From NCBI GenBank assembly GCA_963820955.1, contig CAWGCA010000016.1:16030-80029 (forward strand): 64,000 bases of DNA. Direction: 5' to 3'. Every line of letters begins with the position of its first letter. Position 1 is the first letter of the stretch. The notes under the pieces are model-generated. The model did no database searches. It worked only from the letters and a program-made list of their open reading frames with translations, and was not told the origin of the DNA. Shown here piece after piece: positions 45,374-54,271 of this stretch. Made by a program: the position numbers and the translations under genes. Source of the DNA: CAWGCA01 sp963820955. Its GTDB lineage: Bacteria; Pseudomonadota; Gammaproteobacteria; Chromatiales; Chromatiaceae.

Positions 45374-45883
45374 ATTTACATCGATTATGAATTGCAATTT
45401 CTATCTAAGGTGGCGAACGTAGTCGACTCTGAGCTAGATCGAATAGCTTTAGAAGCTAGGAACTCGGAGAATCCCGATTTGCTTGGGGTATATGACGAAT
45501 TCGAACATGTTCTCGGCCTAGGTTTTGTAGCGTGCCAGACCTACATTGTTTCGAAATTAAAAGGGAAAGTTTCGAAACGCAAAGGGAAAAACAAAACGCA
45601 GCTTCTGAGTTTGGGACCTATGCATCGTTCGCAGCAGTCATTTGCCCTTGTAATAAATGCGTGTGCCAATTATTGGAAACACCACGACGAGTGGGATGGG
45701 GCATCTCTTGGGAACAGAGAGAAGACCACAATAAGCGTGTTAGAAAAAATGGGCGCTGATGTTTGGTCGGAATATCCCACATCTAAAGTTATGCATGCGC
45801 TTCTATCGCCTCATGAGAAAAGATTCAAGAAACTTCTACCATTTCTCAAACAATGGGCAGAAAATGCGCATAATGCAATCTAG
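45374..45883 (+). CDS. Hypothetical protein with probable ATT start, copy B
   Basis: Same product as at 34327. GGGAGG stands 6 bases before ATT (45374), and the next ordinary start is TTG at 45392. One silent or near-silent difference (GATCGAATA against GATAGAATA) separates the copies. Function unknown. Confidence 0.55.
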   Translation: MYIDYELQFLSKVANVVDSELDRIALEARNSENPDLLGVYDEFEHVLGLGFVACQTYIVSKLKGKVSKRKGKNKTQLLSLGPMHRSQQSFALVINACANYWKHHDEWDGASLGNREKTTISVLEKMGADVWSEYPTSKVMHALLSPHEKRFKKLLPFLKQWAENAHNAI

Positions 45884-45996
45884 CAAATCATTCGAGTTCG
45901 CCTGCAAACAACGCGAGCGGGACACGCAAAAGCCCCCCCAATGCAAACGTTAGCAATAACCGTAATGCAGATCTAACTTGCCGTTCGTAAACTGGT

Positions 45997-46122
45997 TGAC
46001 GTATTACAAGTTTTGGCCGAGGACTGCCTTATCAATCCAGCTGATCCCGACTTAAACTCAATCAATAGAAGATAGCGCCAGGTAATCTCTGAGTGGTTTA
46101 CTGCGATGTCGGTACCCGACCC
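45997..46122 (+). repeat. Interspersed repeat family R1, copy 6 (within duplication)
   Basis: This duplicates the copy at 34950-35075. No gene is seen in the rest of 45884-46426. Confidence 0.7.
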
Positions 46123-46426
46123 TTCTCGGACGTACAGAATTTCAGCCTGAACAGCCGGAATGTACTGTAAGCCGGCGTTCTCGCTGCGATTCTAGCCGAA
46201 CTCCCTCATAACTCTGATTAACTGCGAGAATTTTCCGTCAGACCACATGTAACTAGAATTGAACTACGACCACAAAAATTGTCTACATTCCTTAAAATAA
46301 TTTCCTTTCAGCTCAACTACTGAATTAGTGACAGTAATTCCTTGGAGGAAACCAGTGACAAAGAAATCATTGGGGTTTGTCGTTCACCGATCGGTGCAGC
46401 ACGCGCCGACGACGTAGGGGATCGAT

Positions 46427-48238
46427 ATGAAAGCACGAGCGAGGGCCGACCTCTTGGTCTGGCTGCTTTTAGCTGTTTGCGCCATGTCCGTAACGCCGGC
46501 CCTGGCGCAGCAAATCAAAGATGCTCCCGACTACGAGGAGCAGGCCGCGGCTCTCGATACCGAGATCCGAGCCTTCATCGAAGACGCTCAGGAATTCAGA
46601 GCCCGCGCCGAGGCCGCTGAGGGCAGCTTCGCCCGCATCCTCACGCAGCGGTCGGAAGACGCCGGGCTGGTCGCCATCGGGAAAGTGCACGACCTTGCTC
46701 GGCTGGTTATCGGTCGCGAAGCGGAAGGGCAGGACCCAGGTCCGTGGCGCGCCCGCGCGACGGAGTTGTTGGTGGACATGCAGAGCGGGATACAGGACTA
46801 CCTGGAGCGAGTCCTGTCGCGGAAGGATCAGGACGCGGCACCGGACGAACCCGACCCGGCAAAGCTGGCGGCGCTTGAGGATCGCCAGGCGGAACTGTGG
46901 GCACGCATTCTGAGGCTTCTTGACACGTCGCTTACGACCATGACGCTGGCAAGGGAGTTCGGGCTAGACGTCGACGCGCAGCAAGCCTTCACCGAAAAAT
47001 CGCTGACCGAGGTCGTACAGTTCCTATCCCTGTCTCTCGAGGGAACGCTGGAGCAGGTCGATCGCATCGCGAATCAGCTCATTGTGCTGCCCGACGATGC
47101 TGAGGTAATGGCCAAACAGCGCCTGGCGGACCTGCAGGTCAGGCGTCTCGCCGGCAACCTGGCCATCGCGAGCGACATGCTGGATCGGATGGGTCTCGAG
47201 GACGCCCGCTACAGGCAACAGCTTATTGAGGTCACGGGCACCGTCACGACGGACATTTTCGACTGGGAAGTATTGAGGGGCCTGGTATCCAGGTGGGTCG
47301 AGGGTCTCGGCATCTGGCTGATCGACAATTTGCCCCAGTTGCTCTTCAAGCTGTTGCTGTTCCTGCTGGTGCTCTGGATTGCGATCGCGGTCTCGCGGCT
47401 GACTCGCCGGCTGGTAGCCGAAGGCCTTAAACGCTCGAATCTGAAGATCTCGCAGCTACTGAAGAACATGATCGTCTCGACCGCAGGCGGCCTGGTGCTC
47501 CTTCTCGGCGTCCTCTTCGGACTTGCCCAGCTGGGCATCTCGGTCGGACCGCTGCTCGCCGGCCTAGGTATCGCCGGCTTCATCGTCGGCTTCGCTTTGC
47601 AGGACACACTAGGCAACTTCGCTGCCGGCATGATGATTCTCTTGTTTCGACCCTATGATGTCGGCGATGTCGTCGAGGCGGGCGGTGTCTTCGGCAAGGT
47701 GAGCGACATGAGCCTGGTGAACACGACCATTCTCACCTTCGATAACCAGACGCTTGTCATGCCTAACAGTAAGATCTGGGGCGATGTCATCAAGAACGTG
47801 ACCGCCCAGGAGAAGCGTCGAGTCGACATGACATTTGGCATCGGCTACGGCGACGACATCCCCAAGGCCGAGAAAGTGCTCACCGAGATCGTGACTGGCC
47901 ACGACAAGGTGCTCGAGGACCCGGCGCCAGTCGTACGACTCAATACGCTGAATGAGTCTTCCGTAGACTTCATCGTTCGACCGTGGGTCAACAAGGACGA
48001 CTACTGGGACGTTTACTGGGACATCACCCGGGCGGTCAAGATACGTTTCGATGAGGACGGCATTTCGATTCCTTTCCCGCAGCGAGACATCCACCTCTAT
48101 CGCGGCGAACAGGAGCCGCTCGCCACGGTCATCCCGACAGTGAGACAACCGGGCGCCGTGGAGCAGGAGGCGGTCGGCTGGCATGGCTCGAAGGCATCCG
48201 AGGTCCCGGATGCCGACGAAGGGGAAACAACGAACTGA
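46427..48238 (+). CDS. MscS family mechanosensitive channel, complete
   Basis: A 603-residue channel of the larger MscS group. Residues 1-28 are a signal peptide (ALAQQ). About 30-285 is a helical periplasmic region, with acidic and coiled stretches such as EEQAAALDTEIRAFIEDAQE. Membrane segments follow: IDNLPQLLFKLLLFLLVLWI, GGLVLLLGVLFGLAQLGISV and the pore-lining TM3 LLAGLGIAGFIVGFALQDTL with the Gly/Ala packing of MscS. The beta domain (FRPYDVGDVVEAGGVFGKV) and the alpha/beta vestibule to FDEDGISIPFPQRDIHLY complete the fold, plus a 50-residue polar tail. It releases solutes on hypo-osmotic shock. Its GC-rich composition differs from the AT-rich genes before it. Confidence 0.92.
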   Translation: MKARARADLLVWLLLAVCAMSVTPALAQQIKDAPDYEEQAAALDTEIRAFIEDAQEFRARAEAAEGSFARILTQRSEDAGLVAIGKVHDLARLVIGREAEGQDPGPWRARATELLVDMQSGIQDYLERVLSRKDQDAAPDEPDPAKLAALEDRQAELWARILRLLDTSLTTMTLAREFGLDVDAQQAFTEKSLTEVVQFLSLSLEGTLEQVDRIANQLIVLPDDAEVMAKQRLADLQVRRLAGNLAIASDMLDRMGLEDARYRQQLIEVTGTVTTDIFDWEVLRGLVSRWVEGLGIWLIDNLPQLLFKLLLFLLVLWIAIAVSRLTRRLVAEGLKRSNLKISQLLKNMIVSTAGGLVLLLGVLFGLAQLGISVGPLLAGLGIAGFIVGFALQDTLGNFAAGMMILLFRPYDVGDVVEAGGVFGKVSDMSLVNTTILTFDNQTLVMPNSKIWGDVIKNVTAQEKRRVDMTFGIGYGDDIPKAEKVLTEIVTGHDKVLEDPAPVVRLNTLNESSVDFIVRPWVNKDDYWDVYWDITRAVKIRFDEDGISIPFPQRDIHLYRGEQEPLATVIPTVRQPGAVEQEAVGWHGSKASEVPDADEGETTN

Positions 48239-48729
48239 TGACTGCCTTTCTGTCCGACCCCAGCGGCTCAGCAGACATCGCCTACGCCGCTCTGTTTCTT
48301 TGCTAGCCTTCATTGGCGTGGATCAGCAGACAGGTTCTGACCGTCTCGGGCGGCGGCGTTCAGGAACTCGACTGACGCATGGCGCAAGAAAGGCAGATCG
48401 CGATACAACCGGGTCGGAATGCTTCATCGTTTCTCGAAGCGACCGTTCCCCAATCCGCGTTCTAGACGCTGCGACTAGTTCATCGCGGCAAGGTGTACCC
48501 ATACGTCCGCATTTGGCCGGCTGCCGCCAATTGCGTTACTGCATTTCCGAGTGAGTTGAGGTTATAACCTACTGGTACACTCGGATGTCCCTGATCGACC
48601 CGAGACGACGTTGCCTGGGAGAAGCATCGGCGGTTTAGTGCTCGACTGGGCCCGATGGCCAGGGACTTGCAGAACTGTGCGAAACTTCCCGAGACCAGCG
48701 GTTTTTTCATCATGCAAGAAGGACATCCA
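48239..48729. other. Intergenic with R3 repeat copy
   Basis: This 490-bp region has no convincing gene. At 48557-48605 it carries GAGGTTATAACC, a short spacer, and GGATGTCCCTGATCGACCCG, the first of two R3 copies (the other is at 49838-49921). Confidence 0.4.
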
Positions 48730-49629
48730 ATGGCCGGTGCGAGTACGGCATTCGTTGCGCTGGCGGCTTTTTGCTGGGGGGTTTCAGGCGGAATCGGCGG
48801 CATCCTCATGGCTGACGGCTGGGATGCGTTCGTGGTGTCGTTCTACCGGGGTGTGATCGGGCTGTTGTTCGTCGTCATCTGGTTGGCGTTGCGCCCCCGT
48901 GGAAGCGGACTGTCCGACCGCCGCCTTTGGTTTTGGTCGGCGGTTGCCGGTCTCGGTATGGCTGGCAACTTTGCCTTTTATTTCGTGAGCATTGCGCAGG
49001 GCAACATCGCGGTCGCGGTTACACTGATGTACTGCGCGCCGGTGTTCGTCGGTCTCTTGTCGTTCGCACTCAAGCTCGAAAGCCCCACCTCGCTCAAGTG
49101 GGCCGCGATTGCGGTGGTGATGCTTGGCATCGTCTTACTCACACGCATTTACGAGACCGACGCGAGCGGCGTCACGCTGATCGGCATCGGTGCCGGGCTG
49201 CTCGCTGGGCTGTTCTACGCGGTATTCATTTTCGGCTTCAAGTACGCGGTGCCGTACGGCAGCCCACAGGCGATTCTGGTAATTGCGTTCGCGGCACTTG
49301 TCGCTCTCCTCATCTGGCCTGGCGATTTTGGTCAGCTCGTGGCCGCGCCGACCACGACGGAATGGCCGTTGTTCGTCACACTCGGTGTGGTTGGCGGCGG
49401 ATTATCGTTCTTTCTCTATATCGTCGGTCTGCGCCGTACCACGCCGATCGCCGCCTCGATTGTTGCGATGGTCGAGCCTGTCACCGCGTCTCTGTTTGGT
49501 GTCGTGGTCCTGAACGAAAGCCTAGCCGGACTGCAGTTCTTCGGCATGGGGTTGATTTTGGTCAGCGTTACTGTGCTTAGCGTATATTCAAGCGCCTGGT
49601 GGCGACCTTCCGATCCAACCACCCGCTGA
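48730..49629 (+). CDS. DMT superfamily (EamA) transporter
   Basis: A 299-residue inner-membrane protein with ten hydrophobic helices in two EamA repeats. The first repeat has AFVALAAFCWGVSGGIGGIL and FYFVSIAQGNIAVAVTLMYC; the second has ALLIWPGDFG and FFLYIVGLRRTTPIAASIVA followed by MVEPVTASLFGVVVLNESL, the classic EPV...ES block. Such carriers export amino acids or other metabolites; the substrate cannot be read. The ATG at 48730 follows AAGGA by 6 bases, so the longer frames from 48655 or 48712 are not needed. Confidence 0.88.
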   Translation: MAGASTAFVALAAFCWGVSGGIGGILMADGWDAFVVSFYRGVIGLLFVVIWLALRPRGSGLSDRRLWFWSAVAGLGMAGNFAFYFVSIAQGNIAVAVTLMYCAPVFVGLLSFALKLESPTSLKWAAIAVVMLGIVLLTRIYETDASGVTLIGIGAGLLAGLFYAVFIFGFKYAVPYGSPQAILVIAFAALVALLIWPGDFGQLVAAPTTTEWPLFVTLGVVGGGLSFFLYIVGLRRTTPIAASIVAMVEPVTASLFGVVVLNESLAGLQFFGMGLILVSVTVLSVYSSAWWRPSDPTTR

Positions 49630-49837
49630 GTAGCGTTGGGATCTAGAATTCGACTGTTCGATCGCTGCTTTGAGATGATTCGGCGGAAACCGGAAGCTCG
49701 TATCGATTTTGGCGACCGCAGCAAGCGGCCAGCGGACGAAAAAGCAGTTGGCAATTGTTACTATCCGAGGGCGAAAAAGTCCGCTTATGGCCAAGGCTAC
49801 TGGGATGGTCGCCCTTACCTGAACCGGCATCTGAGTG

Positions 49838-49921
49838 CCATAGTGGGATTTGAGGTTATAACCAACCCCAACACTAGGATGTCTCTGATCGACCCAAGGC
49901 GGTCCTACATGGATTGCTTAT
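49838..49921 (+). repeat. Repeat family R3, copy with R1-like right flank
   Basis: GAGGTTATAACCAACC, GGATGTCTCTGATCGACCC and AGGCGGTCCTACATGGATTG. The last part matches the left boundary of the long duplication (GCGGTCCTACACAGATTG), linking R3 to R1. The rest of 49630-50243 holds no recognised gene. Confidence 0.5.
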
Positions 49922-50243
49922 TAGAGATCGTGAATAATTATTTTAACATTCATATGGTAATCTCCTGAAGGAGTGTTCGGAACCGACCCTGTAGAAAATC
50001 GGCGATGAGAGAATTTAAAATTCAAAACGAAAATCTAGCCTCCAAACATACTCCAAATCTCCCATCTTTTTTCCGGTAAGATCGAGTTTCGAAGTTTGTG
50101 ACGACATTTTTGTGATATTTAAACTCGTGCGCGATTTTTTATCCGAGTGTAGTAACAGAGGTACTCTAACCGAGTTCAGATACAGGATACAGGTGCTCGC
50201 TACAGTATCGAGTGGTTGATTCAGATATGCAGGGGTGAATGAA

Positions 50244-50684
50244 ATGAAAATCAAAACAATTCTTTTCCCGACCGATTTTTCTGAAGCTGCGGGAAAGGCA
50301 TTCGAATATGCACTATTTTTGGCAGAATCTCACAATGCGGAACTGACACTTCTGCATGTAGTCGATCAGCTTCACGGATTCACTCATTATGAGATTCTTG
50401 CACTCACACCCATGGAGATTGTTGAGAGGTTAGTGAAGCGAGCGCACGAGAACCTCCAGGCGATGGTCGAGCGGGCGAAAGACACGGTTAATGCTACGAA
50501 GAGCGTGCGCGAAGGTAAGACTTGGGATGTAATCTGTGAAACAGCGAAAGAAAACAATTTCGATATTATTGTCATGGCAAGTCAAGGGAGAACAGGGTTG
50601 TCCCATGCACTGATTGGAAGTGTCGCCGAAACAGTTGCACGTCATGCGAGTTGCCCAGTCCTGATCGTAAGGGATCCGAAATAG
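50244..50684 (+). CDS. Universal stress protein, UspA family
   Basis: A 146-residue single Usp domain. It begins KIKTILFPTDFSEAAGKAFE and ends with the nucleotide-binding loop DIIVMASQGRTGLSHALIGSVAE and VLIVRDPK, close to the G-2x-G-9x-G(S/T) pattern of ATP-binding members. It is a cytoplasmic stress protein. AGGGG lies 8 bases before the ATG at 50244. It is flanked by long non-coding stretches and so is probably a single-gene unit. Confidence 0.9.
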   Translation: MKIKTILFPTDFSEAAGKAFEYALFLAESHNAELTLLHVVDQLHGFTHYEILALTPMEIVERLVKRAHENLQAMVERAKDTVNATKSVREGKTWDVICETAKENNFDIIVMASQGRTGLSHALIGSVAETVARHASCPVLIVRDPK

Positions 50685-51302
50685 TCGATTGAATTATCGC
50701 TGCTCAGGACCATCCAACGAATCAGGCGTGTTAGCCTGTAGCGTTGGTATGGACGGTTGCCAGTATGCCAGCAGTGTCGGCTACCTAACAGGACAGTCGT
50801 ATATAGCGTTCTGTATTCGTCGTACGTGGCCGATGTTGACTATATCGGTGCGAGAAGATCGCACTTACGCATTGTGGAGCGAAGTTAATCTATCCCCATC
50901 CCAGCGGCTGTTTGGCTCTTCGGCTCAAGCCTAGTGGGTTTAGTTGAAATGTCGAGAAGACGGAAAAAAGCTTAATCTTCAGCAGTGAAAAACGGCGGCT
51001 TTCGGGTCGCCCTTGTCGTTGTTGCGAACGACCACTGCCATTTCGGGCCAGGCGCAGGTTATTTCACAGTAGATTACTTAGAATATTCCGGTTAACGGCG
51101 GTCACCGAACCACTGTAGGCATTCGTGCAAACACCGAGGTTGTTCTGGTTTGTTGGTGGTCGAGTGGCCGGTTTTGTCCGGCATCATTCACCACCACGTT
51201 TTCTTGCACGCCCGCCTTCGCTTCTCCAACAAGCCAGGTATCTATTGAATGAGTAAAGGGAGTATCGTTAGCAGATGGGTACTGACGATCTTGGATAGGA
51301 CC
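50685..51302. other. Intergenic with degenerate R1 copy
   Basis: About 618 bp without a recognised gene. Around 51060-51100, TTTCACAGTAGATTACTTAG and GAATATTCCGGTTAACG look like a decayed minus-strand R1 repeat. Confidence 0.4.
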
Positions 51303-51722
51303 ATGAAAAAAATACTAGCTGCACTTGGAGCAATCCTGCTTTTCGTATTCACTAACGGGGCATCGGCCTGGGGGCAATATGATCAGATGCTCTCCAGATC
51401 ACAAGGATGGCAGAGCGGACCGGCCTTGTCGGCTGCCCTTTACGTTGAACAGAGACAATGGCCCGCCGGTTACGGTATCAGGCTCTACGTCCCAGTTCGC
51501 AGAACAGCGGATATCCACGTCAGCGTGGAGGGTAGCAGCCTCATCATCCGCAGTGAGGGAGGTGAGCAACTGGCACCCAGCGGCACATTTGGACCAGTGT
51601 TCATGCAGTTCGGCAGCTTCAGACAGTGGCTGACCTTGCCACTGGATGCCGACCTGAGTCAGATGAAACTCACCAGTCGTGATGGTGTAATCAACATCTT
51701 TATTCCGAGAAGACAGCCATGA
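51303..51722 (+). CDS. Exported Hsp20/alpha-crystallin-like protein
   Basis: A 139-residue protein. Signal peptide MKKILAALGAILLFVFTNGA to about residue 22. From about residue 60 the sequence has the strand pattern of an alpha-crystallin domain: GIRLYVPVRRTADIHVSVEG, SLIIRSEGGEQ, then RQWLTLPLDADLSQMKLTSR and DGVINIFIPRRQP, the last matching the L-x-x-x-DGVL-x-I-x-I-P ending of small heat-shock proteins. Most such chaperones are cytoplasmic, so a secreted one is uncommon and would protect periplasmic proteins. Start at 51303 places the signal peptide at the N-terminus. Confidence 0.7.
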   Translation: MKKILAALGAILLFVFTNGASAWGQYDQMLSRSQGWQSGPALSAALYVEQRQWPAGYGIRLYVPVRRTADIHVSVEGSSLIIRSEGGEQLAPSGTFGPVFMQFGSFRQWLTLPLDADLSQMKLTSRDGVINIFIPRRQP

Positions 51723-51947
51723 AGATGCCGAAGGGGAACCTGGTAGCCTGATCAGATACCGTATTTTGTGAATATCTCTTGCCGTACCGGGCAGATGCAT
51801 ACGTAGTCAGGTCCGATGTGCGAACTGTAGGGACAGTTCGCCTGCAGCCAGGAAGGTCTGAAAAGTACGGGTGGCGCCGGTAAGTTCTATTGCTTTGCCG
51901 CAGACTAAATCCCTGGCAGTCAACAACGAATAGACCCTGCTAAGGTT

Positions 51948-52098
51948 CGCCCTGACGGGGTTTATTAGTGTTTGGTGTAAGTCAGGTTGTGGCCGAGGAC
52001 TGCCTTATTAATCGAGCTTATCGCCGCTTTAAACAAATCACTGGAACACAGCGCCCGGTCATTCCTTAGTATTCTACTGCGATGTACCGAATCGACCC
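51948..52098 (+). repeat. Interspersed repeat family R1, copy 7 (long form)
   Basis: It has CGCCCTGACGGGGTTTATTA, TGTTTGGTGTAAG, GTGGCCGAGGACTGCCTTAT, GAGCTTATCGCCGCTTTAAA and AGCGCCCGGTCATTCC. It confirms the long form of the repeat independently of the duplicated region. No gene lies in 51723-52263. Confidence 0.72.
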
Positions 52099-52263
52099 GA
52101 AGCGGTCACACAAATTTCTAAGAAAGAATATGGCCAGAGAATCCAGAAAGTTGATTTTACGCAATCGACTTAGAAGTAAGATCGATAGTTCTCAGTTTAG
52201 AAACTAAACTTAAAATGGCAGGCGAAAAAGGGTGTCGCTTGTTTATAAAGGGAGGTTATTCTG

Positions 52264-52704
52264 ATGTTCAAATCGTTTATTGGAGACAAGTTAGCTAGGT
52301 ATGTTGGAGCTGCATTATTTGCAACTGCAGTATTTCAAACTGGTAATGTGATAGCCGAGGAGGAACTTATAGGCTCGGATGAATTTCGTACCTCGTGTGC
52401 GTCCTGTCATGGGGTGGGCGGCCGCGGAGATGGCCCTATGGCAGAATTTCTCACGAAAAAACCCTCAGATCTGACCGCGTTGGCCACAAACAACGGTGGC
52501 AAGTATCCGTTTGAATGGATCATGGAGATGATCGATGGCAGGGCGGTTGTTCCTAGTCACGGTGAAAGGGAGATGCCAGTCTGGGGCAGTAGGTATAAAA
52601 AGGAAGATGCTGAGCGCTATGGACCTTTTGGTTCGGAAGAAGTTGCTCGGGCCCGCATACTTGAACTGGTTTACTACATCCAGATGATACAGCAGGAGGA
52701 GTAA
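52264..52704 (+). CDS. Exported class I cytochrome c
   Basis: A 146-residue protein with signal peptide (cleavage near residue 31, VIAEE) and one heme motif, TSCASCHGVGGRGDG. Axial Met candidates are in ADGREMPVWGS-like REMPVWG, as in many small cytochromes c that pass electrons to terminal oxidases. GGGAGG stands upstream of the ATG at 52264. The nearby second cytochrome (the rhodanese fusion) has a related CxxCHG context, but the rest differs. It is followed by a PEP-CTERM remnant. Confidence 0.88.
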   Translation: MFKSFIGDKLARYVGAALFATAVFQTGNVIAEEELIGSDEFRTSCASCHGVGGRGDGPMAEFLTKKPSDLTALATNNGGKYPFEWIMEMIDGRAVVPSHGEREMPVWGSRYKKEDAERYGPFGSEEVARARILELVYYIQMIQQEE

Positions 52705-52744
52705 GAAGCTTAAACTTGTAAGCTGTGGTCTCGAAAAGAGGAGC

Positions 52745-53041
52745 TTGTTGGTTTCAGTGCATATTGCTGGAGGAGGGTTAATACGTGAAGTTTTGGTACG
52801 ACTGATTCAGCTGATATGGGCAGTGCTATGGTGGGGACGGCTACGTTCGCGCTATCTTGCCCTTCTCGATTTCAGATCCATTCTTTGGGCCCTTGGTGCC
52901 CTTTCCGATCCAGGCTACCGTCACGGTTCGGTCCAGCCTGATCAAATTCCGGAACCCGCCACCCTTGCATTGATGGGCCTCGGCTTAGCCGGTATTGGCT
53001 ACAGGCGGCATCGCAGAGTAAGAAAGTTGTATGATGTACCC
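52745..53041 (+). pseudogene. PEP-CTERM protein remnant
   Basis: The frame holds a C-terminal PEP-CTERM sorting signal: IPEPATLALMGLGLAGIGYR followed by basic RHRRVRK. Genuine members have a signal peptide and a secreted body, neither of which is seen in the short sequence before it. The frame lacks a stop after the signal and runs on through a terminator. It is most likely the tail of a gene whose front has been lost or scrambled. It implies that the organism has an exosortase system. Confidence 0.55.
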
Positions 53042-53058
53042 GTAGACCCTCAACAGGA

Positions 53059-53081
53059 ACCCCGCTTCGGCGGGGGTTTTT
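53059..53081 (+). terminator. Rho-independent terminator
   Basis: CCCCGC-TTCG-GCGGGG followed by TTTTT (stem 53060-53065 with 53070-53075, U-tract 53077-53081). It has a UUCG-type tetraloop and strong GC stem, just after the PEP-CTERM remnant. Confidence 0.8.
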
Positions 53082-53111
53082 ATGCTTAGTGAGTGACCGT
53101 TTCTGGCCGCT

Positions 53112-53214
53112 TCGGATCATCACAGTGGATTACTCAGGAATTACCGAGCGCTATGTTGTTCTGATTGGGTTTAAGTGGTGATAAGCTCGATTGATAAGAC
53201 AGTCCTCGGCCACA
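53112..53214 (-). repeat. Interspersed repeat family R1, copy 8
   Basis: On the minus strand: GGCCGAGGACTGTCTTATC, ATCGAGCTTATCACCACTTA, CATAGCGCTCGGTAATTCCT and GAGTAATCCACTGTGATGAT. Confidence 0.7.
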
Positions 53215-53237
53215 AATGGACATACAGGAACGATTAA

Positions 53238-53287
53238 GCCCATCCGCAGCCTGCGAATCGGGCTGCCGGATGGGCGCTTTGTTAGGC
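53238..53287 (+). other. Hairpin with attC-like GTTAGGC end
   Basis: GCCCATCCG (53238-53246) pairs perfectly with CGGATGGGC (53267-53275), extended by CAGCC/GGCTG with one bulge. It is followed by GCTTTGTTAGGC, the usual right end of integron attC sites. No matching GCCTAAC is found at the left, so this is at most a decayed half site. Confidence 0.3.
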
Positions 53288-53342
53288 GGCGGTCCGGCCG
53301 GGCTTCACAGAGTCGGTAAGCCTGTTGTCAATGATCACCTCA

Positions 53343-54215
53343 ATGGAGCCATTCCGGGATCGGTTTATTGGAGCCACCCTGGGATCGGTCTAATGGAGCC
53401 ACCTCAGGATCGCCCTATTGGGGCCACCTGATGATCGGCCTAATGGAGCCACCCGGCACCGGTTTTACCTTCGAACTGACCTAATCGCTTCCCGTATTCT
53501 TACCGTACTTTTTGTGTGTGGAGAGAAAACGAGATGGCCAAACGGAGGTTCGAGATGTATCACTATCGACAAGCCCTGGTGCGCATGCGCCTGGGGGATT
53601 CTGATCGACAGATCGCTAAATCGGGACTGATGGGCCGGCGCGTTTCCGCGACCGTAGAGGTGAAGCCGCAGCGCGTGGCTGGTTAGAGACCGACCAGCCG
53701 TTGCCACCGGATGAGACGCTGGCGAGGGTATTTGAGGCCCCTAAAAAGCAGCGTGCCCGCCAGAGCTCCAGTCTGGAACCACACCGCGATCAAATTACCT
53801 CATGGTTTGAGGACGGCGTGCAGGGCACCACCATTCACGATGCCCTGAAGCGTCGCCACGGCTTCACCGGAAGTTACTCGGCGGTGCGTCGTTTTCTGCA
53901 GAACCTGGCGGATACGACACCACGAATAACCACGGTGCTCGAGTTCGCACCCGGCGATACGGCACAGGTGGATTTTGGCCGGACCCCAAGATCACCGATG
54001 TGCACACCGGTGAGCAGTTCAAGACCTGGTTCTTCATTATGACACTGGCCTGGAGTCGGCATCAGTACGCCGAGCTGGTACGGGATCAGTCTGTCGAGAC
54101 CTGGCTGGGCTGTCACCGGCGCGCCTTCGAGCATTTTTCCGGCGTGCCGGCTCGAATTCTGGTCGACAACCCCAAGTGCGCCATCACCAAGGCGTGCTAC
54201 TACGACCCTCAAGTA
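53343..54215 (+). mobile_element. IS21 family remnant
   Basis: Five imperfect repeats of 24-26 bp with core TGGAGCCACC...GGATCGG lie at 53343-53460, like the multiple terminal repeats of IS21 elements. They are followed by a broken istA. No istB is present: the element is cut at about 54215, where unrelated DNA begins. Confidence 0.75.
53534..54215 (+). pseudogene. istA: IS21 transposase IstA, frameshifted and truncated
   Basis: Three frames follow one another. The first is 53534-53686 (MAKRRFEMYHYRQALVRMRL, GDSDRQIAKSGLMGRR). The next, around 53690-53990, reads TTIHDALKRRHGFTGSYSAV and FAPGDTAQVDFG with the first catalytic Asp. The third, from about 53990, reads TWFFIMTLAWSRHQYAELV and RILVDNPKCAITKACYYDP with the second Asp. 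The third acidic residue and the C-terminus are missing. The gene is certainly inactive. Confidence 0.8.
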
Positions 54216-54271
54216 CAAGCAATTGGTAATAGCTGTCTATGTCGTCTACTTCGTTCGGTTAGTCTTACACC

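Larger units (their letters stand above)
39994..47740 (+). repeat. Long direct duplication, copy B
   Basis: This 7747-bp segment repeats 28932-36693 and lies 3.3 kb downstream of it. At its right end the sequence continues smoothly through the rest of mscS, so this is the ancestral right junction. At its left end the preceding bases (CAACGACAGCTTT) differ from copy A. Confidence 0.92.

Noticed and set aside
53343..53460. Five regularly spaced repeats resembling a short CRISPR array
   Set aside because: The units are directly adjacent without unique spacers, vary in sequence, and sit at the start of an istA gene, as IS21 terminal repeats do.
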